From Atopsyche davidsoni (lineage: Eukaryota; Arthropoda; Insecta; Trichoptera; Hydrobiosidae), in contig JAILWY010000024.1 of assembly GCA_022113835.1 (NCBI GenBank), positions 3,662,501-3,726,500 of the forward strand: a stretch of 64,000 nt of DNA, written 5' to 3'. The translations under genes and the position numbers were made by a program. Below the pieces are notes generated by a model. That model ran no database searches, was not told where the DNA came from, and was given only the letters and a program-made list of their open reading frames with translations. This document shows, one piece after another, positions 53,640 to 64,000 of the stretch (the stretch's first letter is position 1; each line of letters starts with the position of its first letter).

Positions 53640-54990
53640 CTAAATGGAAATGGAAAAAATAGTCAATTCCTAATATATAATTATAAAATATAAAAATTAT
53701 TTTTTATATTTTTATGTTAAATAAATAATAAGTAGTAGTATATAAAAGTATAATAATTCTGGTAATTGGGTCAAATTGGGCAATATGCAACGAATAATTA
53801 TTTTTAATAGCAATTTAAAATGTACATTTATAGCTAAAAATTTCAAACATCAGGTAAGAATACGAAAAATATACAGCACCAATAGAAAATAATTAAATCA
53901 TAAATGTTAAATGCATTCTTTATTCTAAATGTTTTTTTTTATTTCTAATAAATTTACTTTTAATATGATATATATATGTGTTTTCCCGATTGATTGGATA
54001 TTATTATGACCGACGAATATAACCATTTAGGTGCCCTTTTCAATATTAGAAATAAAAGATTACACATCAATAAATTAAATCAATTTATTTTTTTAACAAA
54101 CTTTGGTTTTGAAAAATCGTAATTTTATAAAATTTTTCAACATCTTCAAGACTTTATTTGACTTTGTTAATGGACGGAAATGAAATAATAAAAAAATAGG
54201 TAAATATAAATTTCAATTTCAATATAAATTGTAATTTTTATAATATTCTGTAAATAAACCAGCTTTCAGCCCAGTAAAGTGATAATAAAATAAATGAAAT
54301 AATAAAACGATTTCGATTTCCGAGTGAGATACGTACTGACAAAAAAGGGTGTATTTTTTCCCTGAAAGCTTTAGTCACTTTTTTGGGAAACGTGTCATCA
54401 TATTTTTTTAACTGTCGATTGATTTTTTTATTGAAAGTTGGTTTCATTTAACAGAATATTAAAAAAGCCATAAATTATATTTATATATTTTATTATTAAA
54501 TTACCGTTCTTTTTTAAGGTAAAATTAAGTCTAAAAGATGTTGAAAAATTTGATAAAACTACGACTTTTCAAAACAAAAGTTTATTAAAAAACATATATT
54601 TAAATATTTTTGCTAATCTTTTATCATAGGTTTACTTGTTATCTTTTATTTTTTATTTAAAAAAAGACAACTTAATGCTAAGGGCTCTATATCACTCGGT
54701 TATAATAATATCCAAATTCCTAAACTTAATTTACAAGAGATAAAAAATCATGTCTTTAGAAGAAGGAACGTATCTAACTTTTAAAAATAAATTTCTTTCT
54801 ATTGATGCAGTAAATTCAAAAACTCAAAAATTGACCCATCAAAGGGATTAGCCGCCATAAGATGCTATTTCAACAGACTTTTTTATGATTTTCTGGAAAG
54901 AATTATTATTTTGAAAATTATAACGATATACTTGTTTCGCTTACATTTCTCATTTAAATAAGTACAAATTTATTTTTTTAAATAATTTTT
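53640..54990. other. AT-rich interval with decayed dispersed-repeat pieces
   Basis: 53925-54200 and 54530-54850 resemble parts of the 1500-2080 repeat (AACATCTTCAAGACTTTATT). No gene is supported. Confidence 0.5.
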
Positions 54991-55174
54991 TTATTTTGGT
55001 CAGACAGTGGTGAGCAAACTGAAAATGATCAGCGGGCGCACGGAAAATGGTCGGCGGGCGCCATGGCACCCGCGGGCACAGGGTTGGGGACCACCAACTT
55101 ATTGGATCTGATCTTATGTTAACATTTTATCAATATGAGTATTTTGTCAAGTATTTAAGTAATTGAATACATAC

Positions 55175-55958
55175 CGCTTTTATCTTACAGTCATGTAGTT
55201 TGGTAACATTGAAATATGTTTGGTAAACTAACCCTAAAAGTGGTTCTCGGCATACAGTTTTAGGTGTTTTGATAATAGCAGGTAACATTCTGCCATAGGA
55301 TACTGTCAATATTGTAAGTAGTCTCTGAGTAAAAAATCAAAGTTTATTACACGCACATACGCAAACACATATATGTATATATTTTATGTTTGTATTTATA
55401 TATATATGTATATATATATATATATATATATGAATATATTTATATATATATGTTCGTGTGTGTGTGTGTGTATTTCATGGTGAATCTGAGACAGATATAA
55501 GTGCTGAAAGATTCGATTGTGGCTTAATCAGAATTAAACATACACTGGTAAGCTTTACATCATTTGGATATGTAACCTCTAACATAATTGTGTCTTCATT
55601 TTTTATTTTCAGAGATACGTTCGGAGAGATTTCAGCATCCATTCGTATCGATGTCACACAGTAGCCTACGTTTGTGACAATAACAATATATTCACCCTAA
55701 AAAAAAAGAACTTTTATGCACAATAGGTCAACACATTTTATTTTATTATTATTTTTCATGCTTGTGTACATTTTCTAGTGCTGATTATTTTTTTGTTAAA
55801 ACTAGATTTTTATTTGATTATTTTTTAACAAATAATATACTTGTTTCTGATACGTTAAATTTCTCTCTTAAAATAATTACAGTACATTGATTAATACTTA
55901 CAAAAAATTGGTTATCAGCTCTGCATTTCAATAAAACACTTAAAAATCCCACAGCCAT
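55175..55958 (-). pseudogene. F2-d: F2 copy lacking its start codon and exon 4
   Basis: Exon 2 (55696-55544, GEYIVIVTNVGYC, 51 codons) and exon 3 (55324-55175, RLLTILTVSYGRM, 50 codons) are fully open with good splice sites. In exon 1 the family start ATG is ACG, two bases are lost just after it and the second ATG is ATA. A new ATG at 55958 restores a short leader (MAVGFLSVLLKCRADNQFF). Exon 4 has been removed: the hAT-like end at 55096 replaces it about 80 bp into intron 3. Recently inactivated, or conceivably expressed as a truncated secreted form. Confidence 0.8.
55345..55475. repeat. CA/TA/GT microsatellite in F2-d intron 2
   Basis: Same position as in F2-a, F2-b and F2-c. No transposon is inserted in this copy. 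Confidence 0.9.
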
Positions 55959-55989
55959 AGTTTTTATTACTAGTCTTGATAGTCGTTTT

Positions 55990-56639
55990 AAAAACTGTAC
56001 ATATTTTTTCCAAACGTGTTATTTATATTATAAAGCCATTTGTGCATTTAATTAAAATACAAATACTTCATAGATATTCAACATTTTGCAATTTATGTCA
56101 TCAGTACTACAATAATTATTATAACTTTTGCGATTTCCTTTTTTCTGGAAAAATATATGGAGTTTATTTAAAATAGTAAACGAGCTCTAAAATTATCCCA
56201 ACAAAGTGTTTTTTTTTAAAATGTATTATACATTGTAATAAATAAACTAATGACAAACCTTATACTATAAAAGTAAAAAGTGACAACCACCCAACCCCAA
56301 CCACAACACTCCACGGTGACACATGTCACCCAGTGATTTAGAAGGGGTTGAAGGAAAACATCTTCCTGTTCCGACGACAAAACCAAATACACTAGACTTC
56401 ATAAGTTTGATACATTTAAATAAGTGAACGTCATAATCAATGTTTTTTTTCTATATAAAACAATCAGCTATTTATTATTACGGTGAAATCAATAATTTGT
56501 TGCTTTACATAAATAATTTTTAAATAAAATACCTTGTAGAACCTGTTAAGCATAATTACGTCCCATTAGTGGCATTGGTATCTAGGTCATATTCCTGGAA
56601 GAAATGTTCCTAGAAGCATCCTGGTGTGCTCCCCATCCG
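55990..56639. other. 5' flank of F2-d and LINE junction
   Basis: 55990-56250 resembles the F2-b 5' flank (CAAATACTTCATAGATATTC). From about 56280 composition changes to C-rich. No gene seen. Confidence 0.45.
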
Positions 56640-57505
56640 TAGATCACCGAGAGCATATGGAGAAGGGGATGATTTTTGGGCTATAAAAAACTCATCGCTG
56701 GCTCAGGAAGCCAGCACATTCGTCATTCGTCATTCGTGCGAGAAACACGCGTATTTTTTGTTTCTATGTATATTGTGCTTCTACATAAACAGTGTTACCC
56801 CCGCGCACCTCATTCGGGCAGCACTGCGCCTGAACTAACGGTAAAACCTCAGCGGTTACCTTTTCTACCTGCAGGCCGATCCTCGGTCCTCATAGCACGC
56901 TGCAGGCACCGAGCAACTGATAATAACAAACAACAACGCAGAAGAAATGTCCGCTAGATGAGGCAGGGCCACGTTTAAGGACAAGCCCACCGCGCTACTG
57001 GGAAGACTGGCAAACAGAAAACGACATCCCGGACGTCGACTTCACACCTGCAGCCAACAAGGCCAAGGACGGAAGCCACTCACGGAGTACAACTCCATTG
57101 AGCGGGCCCCTGCTCCTACACAGATGAAAACAAGTTGACAGAAGCGACCTACCGCCCCTGCAATTGAAAACGACGCCCCAAGCAAGGTCCGTCGCAATGA
57201 AATGGTGAAACTACCGCCCATTTCTATGGCAAATATGTTCACCACCCTCCCCGCTGGGTCATCTTGCCCTCACCGACCAGCAGCTCGACTGCGATGCCCG
57301 CACCCCAGACCAAGTGAGGTACCCAGTGAGTCCCATCAATTGTAGTTGATACCAAAGACTACCCTCACCATGCCTTCATCGCCCTGCTGACCACAACAGC
57401 AAAAAGTGGATCCTTCACCATCAAATATTTCCATTCAAATATTTTTATATCCCAGTAAGCGAGATCGAAGAAGACCTGTCCCGGCAGGGCTTCCCCGCTA
57501 CCAGA

Positions 57506-58141
57506 GTGGTAGCTATGCACTCCCGACCCGGAGTAAACACAAGCCCACCCTACCTGGCACACTTTCCCCAGAACACGGACATGGGAAAGATGAAGTCCGC
57601 GGTGCAGGCAATCCTTCACTGCCGAGTGGATCTGGCAAAATATCGCACCACCAACTCACTCGGCACCCAATGTTTCAGGTGCCAACTGTTTGGACATACC
57701 GCAGCCAACTGCAACCGAACGCCACGATGCGTGAAATGCCAGGAGCCACACGCCACCTCTAAGTGCTCTAGGACCGACAGAACCCTAGGATCGGTGACCT
57801 GCTGCAACTGCGGCGACACACATCCCGCCAACTATCGGAAATGCCTGAAACGCCAAGCTTACGTGGCTGGCTTCCAACGCTCTCAGAACCAAAAAAACAC
57901 CCTGACTGGACGCAAAATTGCCCCCACCAGGACAGCCCAATCAACGGGCATGGTGCCCACAGCAGCACTCAATGCCTGGCTCTGGCTCCCTCAGCCCCAG
58001 ACCTTGCTAGCCTGGTACAGGCCGCGGGCAACTGTTCAAACCTCCTCACTATCCCAGGCGCCACTCCTGAAACCACCCAACCACCCGACCTCGAGTGCAC
58101 GAGCCCGCCTGACTCTGCACCTATCTCCGTCCCGGGCGTAG
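57506..58141 (+). pseudogene. LINE ORF1: gag-like protein with CCHC zinc knuckles
   Basis: The 211-codon frame holds three knuckles: CFRCQLFGHTAANC, CVKCQEPHATSKC and CCNCGDTHPANYRKC at about residues 51-112, then a Pro/Ser-rich tail. Upstream, in another frame (about 57400-57500), lies the PRE_C2HC-like segment (EEDLSRQGFPATRV), so the N-terminus is frameshifted. Role: RNA-binding chaperone of the retroelement. Confidence 0.85.
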
Positions 58142-58294
58142 GAGCCTCGTAAAACCCCCAACCCCTTAAACTCACAGACTTCATAGAGATCCTTCGCCCC
58201 CTAGTGAGCATGAAAATCCAATTGCTCCAGTGCACCACGAAGATAGAAGCTGTTATGCTTCTGTGCAACACCTTTATCTTCATGCAGCCCTGAA

Positions 58295-58785
58295 ATGGCG
58301 TCCCCCACAGACCTTATAATAATTTTATGGAACGCGAACGGCATCCGGACGCGCATATTGGAGCTCCTGGAGCTGGCGGACAGGGTGAGTGCCCACGTTA
58401 TTATTATCACCGAGACCTGCCTAACTCCTACCACCTCTCTGTTCACACCCGGCTATCGCTGCTACCAAAAAAAAACCGCTCGACCGTAGCCACTACCAAA
58501 GGAAACCGACGACGATTGGCTTCCGGAGGCGTTGCCATCCTCATTCGCGAGCTCACCAAGCACGATGAATTTTACCTCCCACAGACTTTTGACGAACTGG
58601 AGGCGATAGCCATTCGTCTTAAACTAAACGGAAACGTGCACACCCTAGCTTCGGCCTACTGCCCCAAACAATCCCACAACCCCCAAAAAGATCTCGCAAC
58701 CGTCATGAGAGCCAGCAGCCACGTCGTGGCTATCGGGAACTTCATGGCAGACACCCAAGGCTTCACACGCCTGGGAAAAATTTAA
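58295..58785 (+). pseudogene. LINE ORF2: AP-endonuclease domain
   Basis: ASPTDLIIILWNANGIRTRI (N-A-N-G signature), VSAHVIIITETCL (catalytic E), a shift within an A run near 58470, then GGVAILIREL, EAIAIRLKL and a GNFMADTQGF segment where intact elements have GDFNAKH. The metal-binding D/N pair is therefore altered. NGRTLIELES follows in another frame. Reverse transcriptase is missing. Confidence 0.85.
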
Positions 58786-58825
58786 ATGGCAGGACCCTAA
58801 TTGAATTAGAGTCCAAGTGACGTAG

Positions 58826-59380
58826 TCTAAAAACCATTTGGTTTTATTTTATTGTAATAAAATGGAGTATTACAAAATAAATACCCGTTGCATTAAGAAC
58901 GTAGTTTTCACTAAATTATTCATGAAATATTAACTTTATCCCTTGCTGTGTACTACGCAGTTGTTGCGTCTAAGGGTTGCTTCTAACGCGTCATGTAATG
59001 TATTGAATCCCGAGGGGAACTGCCACTATTGTGGCTCCCTATAATGCTCGATGTGTGATTCCCCGACATCCCATGAATCCCCAGCACGGGCCATAGGCCA
59101 CATTGTGTTTACACATTGCACTATTAACATGTCCGTGAAAACATTGTAGATAGAGCCAATGACTTTATTCTGTACGCCCTCACACCTGTGGATAAGAAAT
59201 AAAAATATATTTTATTAGGAAGAAGGAATGTATCAAACTTTTTGCATTAAAATTTTTTTCGATTGGTGCAGTGGATTTTTCGCAAAACGGACTAGAAAAT
59301 GATCAAAATCTCGATTATGTGGACTAGGCCCTTCCGCAAATTGATGTTGTGTTTGCGTATCATCTTCATCCAACAACGCT
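58826..59380. repeat. ~220-bp dispersed repeat (58950-59200) and AT-rich repeat piece (59205-59335)
   Basis: 58950-59200 matches 40600-40840 and 46720-46950. 59205-59335 is the end of the dispersed repeat (GATTGGTGCAGTGGATTTTT...GACTAGGCCCTT), as at 46255-46375. No genes. Confidence 0.65.
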
Positions 59381-59664
59381 TACAGATGTCCTCAGAAATA
59401 GATATAATTTAACAAATTGTATGCAGGCGCGGAACTATGCGAGACTTTTCGTGACATTTCGCGCGAACATATTTATATGCGACCCGCGCTCTAGTACTAG
59501 TCGACCAAAGACGACTTAACATGCGACCCGCAAACAATGTGTTAATAAATAATATACAGAAATAAAATTGGTATAATTATAACTATTATGTCAAAGGGGG
59601 CGTTTTGAATTTTTTTTCTTGTCAAGGGGGCGGTGGTCAATAAAAGGTTGAGAACCTCTGCCAT
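59380..59664 (-). mobile_element. hAT-like non-autonomous fragment
   Basis: On the minus strand it begins CAGAGGTTCTCAACCTTTTA, the common terminal sequence of many hAT elements, followed by GCGGGTCGCATGT-type sequence near 59520. The other end is not identified. Confidence 0.6.
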
Positions 59665-60020
59665 AGACGAATGCCAGAGTTGAATAGAAGGTAGGAGTGA
59701 CAGACTAGGGAACAGAAAAAAGTGCAAATCCCCCCCCCTCCGCGAATGAATAATGAATATATTTATATAATTAAAAACCAACTGTCGGCAACCGGAAGTA
59801 GTACAAAACCAATGCCCGGAATCGAAAGAAGAAAAAGCCAGTGCATCTAGTTGCCTGGCTAGTGTGTCGCACTCACGTTTAGTGATTAGAATTCTCGTCA
59901 CGGTAGTTGAATTGGACACAGCGCAGGGCCACGATAACCAAGAGGTGAAATCCCAATACGTATGTGTTAAAAATTTTTTTTTTAAATTTTTTGGCACAAA
60001 AAGATGTAAATTATTAAATA
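59665..60020. other. Unclassified interval
   Basis: A long minus-strand open frame (59542-59997) has no recognisable motif and overlaps the hAT end, so it is not supported as a gene. Confidence 0.4.
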
Positions 60021-60520
60021 CTAGAAATGTATCCCGTCATAGAATGACGCGCATTCGATGAACGATGCAATGGTGTTTGAACATAATAAGATGAATAATT
60101 GCTTTCATTTTGTACCATCAGTTGGATGAAGTTCTGTGATATACTTGGCCTTGAACTTTGAAGCAGAGTAGCCCACTGTTAATTTAGCTCCCATCGATGC
60201 AGAAGATATACTGTTATTGTATGATCTTATTTTTCTCTTGAAATTTCAATTATAAATATCCTTTAAATATACTGGGGAAATAGGCCTTGCTGGTAGTTTC
60301 ACTTTACCTTTGTGATAATAATCGTTGAACTTTCCATCTGATGGGTTTTCTGCTTGATAATGTAAAGCATTGCAGAATCGACAGGTCACATTAATTAATC
60401 CGAAGACAAACGCAGCGTTCGCTGTGCATCAGTTTCTTTTTGTCTTGAGGTCGATGCGCGTACTCGAATTTTAAGAAGACGCTGCTCACGTTTTCCTTCC
60501 AACTCATTGCTTGACATTTA
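60021..60520 (-). mobile_element. Helitron 3' end with a replicase fragment
   Basis: On the minus strand the element ends with hairpin CGTCA-N5-TGACG (60035-60049), ten bases and CTAG|T. Upstream (about 60500-60180) it encodes a Helitron N-terminal zinc-binding region (VTCRFCNALHYQAE, YYHKGKVKLPARP) with stops. Its 3' end is nearly the same as that of the 230-bp element at 34385-34614, so this lineage may be the source of the small ones. Confidence 0.75.
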
Positions 60521-60657
60521 TGTCACATTTCGTGTCACAAACAACGCATCACTTTTCACTGCACTGTTCTTTATTTGATGCAGTCTTTATCATGTTCAAT
60601 TGTGAAATTCTTGTTGAATTACGTTTTCTGTGCATAGACGGTGTTATTTTGAGTTAT

Positions 60658-61500
60658 TAAGGGTCTAGGTCCCATAATCGAGTTTTTTTTTATCATTTTC
60701 TAGTCCATTTTGCGAAAAATCGACTGCACCAATCAATAAGATTTAAATGTAAAAAGTTTGGTACATCCCTTCTTCTGAACACAATATATTTTTATTTCTT
60801 ATAAATATACTATTAATATGATAAATATGTGTTTTTCCGATTAAAATGTAGGAATTTGGAAATTCGTCTGGTACATTTTCCAAGAATCCTAAACATTTAA
60901 AAGTCTTTTTTTCAATTGGAATTAAAAGATTAAATATAAACCATGTGCGTCTTATTAATTTTAAAATTAAAAAAAAAAATCTTTAACAAACTTTGGTTTT
61001 GAAAAGTCGTCATTTTAACCAATTTTTCAACATATTTAAGATTTTATTTTACCCTAAAAATGGACGTTAATTAAATAATAAAAATTAGATAAATATAATT
61101 TATAGTTTTTTCAATACTGTGTAAAAAAATCAACTTTCGATATAGCAAAATAAAGTGACAATTAAATTAATTAAATGACACGATTTCGCCAGGTAATGGA
61201 CTGCCCTCTGGTGTGCCAACCAGACACCAGAGACAGCCCAATCGTGTCATTTTTTTAAATAATATGGCGCACATGGTTTATATTTAATCTTTTAATTTCA
61301 ATTTAAAAAAAAAACTTTTAAATGTTTAGGACTCTTGTAAAATGGGCCAGATGAATCTCCAAAATTCCTACAATTCAATCGGAAAAAAAAAAATTATCTT
61401 AATCATTTCGATATAGAAAAATAAAGTGACAATTAAATGACACGATTTCGCCAGGTAATGCACTGACTGTGGTGTCCGGTTGGACACCAGAGGCAATTAA
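60658..61500. repeat. Dispersed AT-rich repeat, plus a partial second copy
   Basis: AGGGTCTAGGTCCCATAATC at 60660. The palindrome has decayed at about 61203-61230 and a second, nearly perfect one lies at 61467-61492. The two partial copies are in opposite orientation around 61240. Confidence 0.7.
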
Positions 61501-61669
61501 ATGGCTGGGAGCAACTGCCTTAATGATGTGGTTCATAATTTCTAATGCAATTTCGATAAAAAAAATAGAGTTGGCACTTGTGTCAAACTGACAAACTGGA
61601 AATTTATTTTTTTGTAAAAGTTCTAAATTTGAAATTCTTGCAATGAAGAACTGAATCATATAATTCGTA

Positions 61670-61869
61670 CATATTGAAACTCGCTAAAGCATATTTTATA
61701 GTTTATGAATGAAAATATTATCCTATCGTCTTGAAATTTGGCACATAGCTGCGGAAAAATTTACTTAACTTATGTATATAATATCAGCGTTGTATCTTTT
61801 AAGATATTCTATAGAAAACCAAAAATCGAAACATACATACATACACACAATGGCTATTATATACATTAG
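61670..61869 (-). mobile_element. Truncated relative of the 230-bp Helitron
   Basis: The minus strand has ATAATAGCCATTGTGTGT, GAATATCTTAAAAGATACAA and CAAGACGATAGGATAATATT as at 34385-34614. The 3' hairpin and CTAG are missing. Confidence 0.8.
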
Positions 61870-61923
61870 ATAGATTATAATTTTTTTTATTGAGTCTTGC
61901 TAAAAAGTTAATACTGGCGTCTT

Positions 61924-62083
61924 CAGTGGCGTGCGGTGAGTTAAATATCAGGGCAAGCAGAATATTAAGTTATAATAAAATAAGTATGACAAATATTGAC
62001 GCGAGTGTTATTTATCATATAAGAATATTTTATTATAAAATTATAGAAAATCGTTGTATTTTTGTAAAGACTGCACGCCACTG
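61924..62083. mobile_element. 160-bp MITE with CAGTGGCGTGC ends
   Basis: Perfect 11-bp terminal inverted repeats (61924-61934 and 62073-62083). hAT-like, but an exact 8-bp target duplication is not visible. Confidence 0.7.
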
Positions 62084-62240
62084 CGTGTAGATAAAACGAT
62101 CATATCCATTTTTTGCCAATTGAATCGTCGCCGTTGTCATGCCGATCATTGCAGTGGGACATTCAGATGGAAAATTTAGAAAGAGTTTGCCCACAAACGT
62201 GTACAAGCTTAACCGGTGCATTGAAGCGAACAGCATCACA
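62084..62240 (-). pseudogene. Possible diverged F1 exon-1 relic
   Basis: A minus-strand frame contains TATIQLAKNGY, compared with LATQIAKNGY at the end of F1-g exon 1, with GGATATG at the same place. The GT donor is lost (GATATGAT). The rest does not align well. Weak. Confidence 0.25.
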
Positions 62241-63049
62241 GCTGAAGTGCATTATTATTATATACCACAGTACTGAAAAGGATTCTTTCAAACGCACACG
62301 AAATTAAACTCAATATATAAATATTCGAGTAAAAGTATTATCAATATTCTTCTCCAAATGCCTCTCCACAGAGGAGGTCGGTGATAATTTTACTGATAAT
62401 GTGCTTGTACTGAAAAAGTCTTATTTTTTTGGCTGTGCTCTTTACTTTCAGCTACTGGTAAAAATTCTGCACCTACGCTTGTTTCCTCCTTCCAACGCCT
62501 CATTAACTTTTCTTTCTCTTTTTTCTTGATCATTTTCCTGGACAGCTGCAGTGGGATATATTTATTATTTGATAGATATGGCAAAAAAAAGAATATATAC
62601 GTCGATTAAAATATACTACACATATTTATATATAATATAGCTCATTTGAAAATTATCATAAAAAAATACAAAATTCTCATGAAAATCTAATAATAATTGC
62701 AATGATGTTATTTTAATCACCTTTTAATTATTAATTTATTGGTCTACTAAGCCAGAATTGCTTTTATAATTATAATAATTATACAAAAAAAAATATTTTT
62801 GTATTTTATTGAAATCGTTTCAATGAGTTCGCATGTTAAGTAACATTGAATAAACCTTTTAAAATCACATCACATCAAATCAGGCTTCATAGGATTTATG
62901 GAACGCATAAAAGGATGGAGATGAAAAGACTTTATGTGTTAAATATTTCTCGAATTCCTATTTTTCCAGGCTGTTTGCTGAAAGGAAAACACAAAGGGAA
63001 TAAAAAAAGTTTTTCCAAGTAAATAAAAGTTGTCGCTATCTGATTCATC
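62241..63049. other. AT-rich interval, nothing recognised
   Basis: Read on both strands; no gene, terminal repeat or paralogue of other parts of the window was seen. Confidence 0.4.
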
Positions 63050-63600
63050 TAAATACAATTGTCGGCGACTTTTCTCTTCCGTATCCGGTTCCGGATACCT
63101 TGGCTCGCGTAGATGATAGCTGGGTTGTAGGATCAGCTATTAGGCGTGCATGAGAACACTAATCGCCTTCTCGATCGGGGTTAGTGATCGTTATCTCTTT
63201 ACTTAAGGTATGATGCGCGTCTATTCATCAATAAAATACGGATTCGATAACTTCCGTTTATTACAATATAATTGAAACTCTATTAATAAAGTTAACACTT
63301 GTTCGATACATGTTTAAGCAACATACAATATAAATATCACATAGAGAATAACAGATTTAGAGAATAAAATAAGAGAAATAGAGAGAATAGAGAAGAATCG
63401 AGAGAATTGAGAAGAGTCGAGAGAATAGAGAGAATAGAAAGAATCGAGAGCGAGCTGAAGGCCAGCCCGCCTTTTATACGTTACTGCCCCCCCCCCCCCC
63501 TCTTTAGGTCCCCAATTCGCCGTCACATGACTCATATGTCACATGGCTCGCAAAACAGTTCCCTGAGCTATCACCACTTTGACAGCTCATAACTACCAAC
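63050..63600 (-). repeat. LTR-like block with a TATA box on the minus strand
   Basis: On the minus strand TATAAAAGGCGGGC (about 63480-63467) is followed by a pyrimidine-rich TCTATTCTCTC tract and, further on, AATAAACGGAAG. This order resembles U3-R-U5 of an LTR. A run of 14 C (63487-63500) sits upstream of the TATA. GTATCCGGTTCCGGATAC at 63080 is palindromic. No PBS or coding region seen. Confidence 0.4.
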
Positions 63601-64000
63601 CAAACATAGATGGTGGTACCATCATTAAAATCGTACAACAATAATATAACGGGAGTTAGAATAATACAATAATTTGAATAACTATATTAACATGAGAAAA
63701 ATAAAATACACATTTGCATACAACGAGAAAAATAAAGACAAATAACTCTTTTAAGATTATTAAATCGATTTTTAATCATAATTCATAAATTTGATAATTT
63801 ATCAAAAAATATACACTTAAAAAAAAAATCCCTGTTTATCTTCGTATTCTAGACATATTGATTGAAGTAAATATTTTTTCGCGATATTGGCCACCTTTGA
63901 GAACTCCAGCTCTTATTTCCATCCCAAAGTACAGGTATCTTCAAGTGCTAGCGTATTGAGTCAACACGTAAAAGCACCTAAGATAGTGACTGCCATTCCG
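63601..64000. repeat. AT-rich end with repeat 63880-63995
   Basis: 63880-63995 is the reverse complement of 42146-42265. The remainder shows no feature. Confidence 0.55.

Larger units (their letters stand above)
52304..55096. mobile_element. hAT-like ends bounding a nested repeat block
   Basis: The left end CGGGTCCCCAACCTTT and the right end (complemented) GGTGGTCCCCAACCCTG are inverted. A mariner lies inside. No hAT transposase and no clear 8-bp duplication. The flanks belong to different families (F1 spacer on the left, F2-d intron 3 on the right), so this may be two separate element ends joined by rearrangement. Confidence 0.5.
56640..58825 (+). mobile_element. Jockey-type LINE, 3' truncated
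   Basis: GC-richer than the rest of the window. A 5' leader contains CATTCGTCATTCGTGCGAGA. It is followed by ORF1 (zinc-knuckle gag) and the start of ORF2 (endonuclease). It ends soon after the endonuclease core, near 58825, without reverse transcriptase. LINE copies are usually truncated at the 5' end; loss of the 3' end implies a later deletion or rearrangement. Confidence 0.85.

Noticed and set aside
58201..58446. Minus-strand frames in the LINE region (also 57365-57619 and 57969-58283)
   Set aside because: Long only because the LINE is GC-rich; no motifs, and the plus strand encodes recognisable gag and endonuclease.
59542..59997. 151-codon minus-strand ORF
   Set aside because: Overlaps a hAT-like end, has low-complexity hydrophobic and serine stretches and no recognisable domain.
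1..64000. A prokaryotic or viral defence/mobile system
   Set aside because: Introns with GT-AG borders, mariner, Helitron, piggyBac, hAT and LINE elements show nuclear insect DNA. No polycistronic genes, ribosome-binding sites or CRISPR repeats were found.

Overview
This is an AT-rich eukaryotic window, almost certainly from an insect. It has short spliced genes with GT-AG introns, long (TA)n and (CA)n microsatellites, and remains of many arthropod-type mobile elements: mariner, Helitron, piggyBac, hAT, pogo-like, a Ty3/Gypsy element and a Jockey-type LINE. No operons or prokaryotic signals are present. A sap-feeding hemipteran would fit the character of the sequence, but that is only an impression and nothing here proves the order.

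The host content is a tandem array of small secreted-protein genes. I call the two families F1 and F2. Every copy has the same four-exon plan: a signal-peptide exon and then three exons that each open in phase 0 with a Gly codon, mostly as G-x-Y. F1 proteins (about 200 to 225 aa) look like the DUF1091/ML (MD-2-related lipid-recognition) type of secreted protein. F2 (about 190 aa) is more diverged, but it shares the exon phases and the exon-4 pattern (G-x-Y ... DA ... AH ... Y ... LE ... C ... IPLR). F1 copies with all four exons open lie at 15331-17288, 20384-22537, 38207-39771, 43179-44694 and 47486-50517, all on the minus strand. A copy with a frameshift lies at 24824-26592 (-), and exons 3-4 of another enter at the left edge (655-1191, +). 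Open F2 copies are at 5986-8394 (+) and 32089-33290 (-); broken ones are at 35238-35801 and 55175-55958. Lone decayed exons are scattered between them.

Layout. 1-3185 is one arm of a large inverted duplication whose partner is 22830-26010. 4.2-9.8 kb holds F2-a between two copies of the F2 intergenic spacer. 9.8-13.8 kb is repeat-dense: a Helitron replicase/helicase relic joined to an F1 exon, an LTR-like block and a Helitron 5' end. 14.4-18.1 kb (gene F1-b) is repeated directly at 42.4-45.4 kb (gene F1-f). 18.6-20.3 kb is a decayed piggyBac and a pogo-like end. 20.4-27.1 kb holds F1-c, F1-d and a relic. 27.5-31.7 kb holds hAT and Helitron elements in a spacer copy. 32-37.8 kb holds F2-b, F2-c and a Gypsy element. 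38-50.5 kb holds F1-e, F1-f and F1-g. 51-64 kb is mostly transposons, with one F2 remnant.

The genes look like one recently expanding cluster, built by tandem and inverted duplication and continually hit by DNA transposons. In both families intron 2 carries a microsatellite, and most of the intron insertions are there. A putative promoter block is conserved upstream of F1-b and F1-f. A coding-like segment recurs on the strand opposite F1 just downstream of several copies. All function beyond 'secreted, possibly lipid-binding' is inference.
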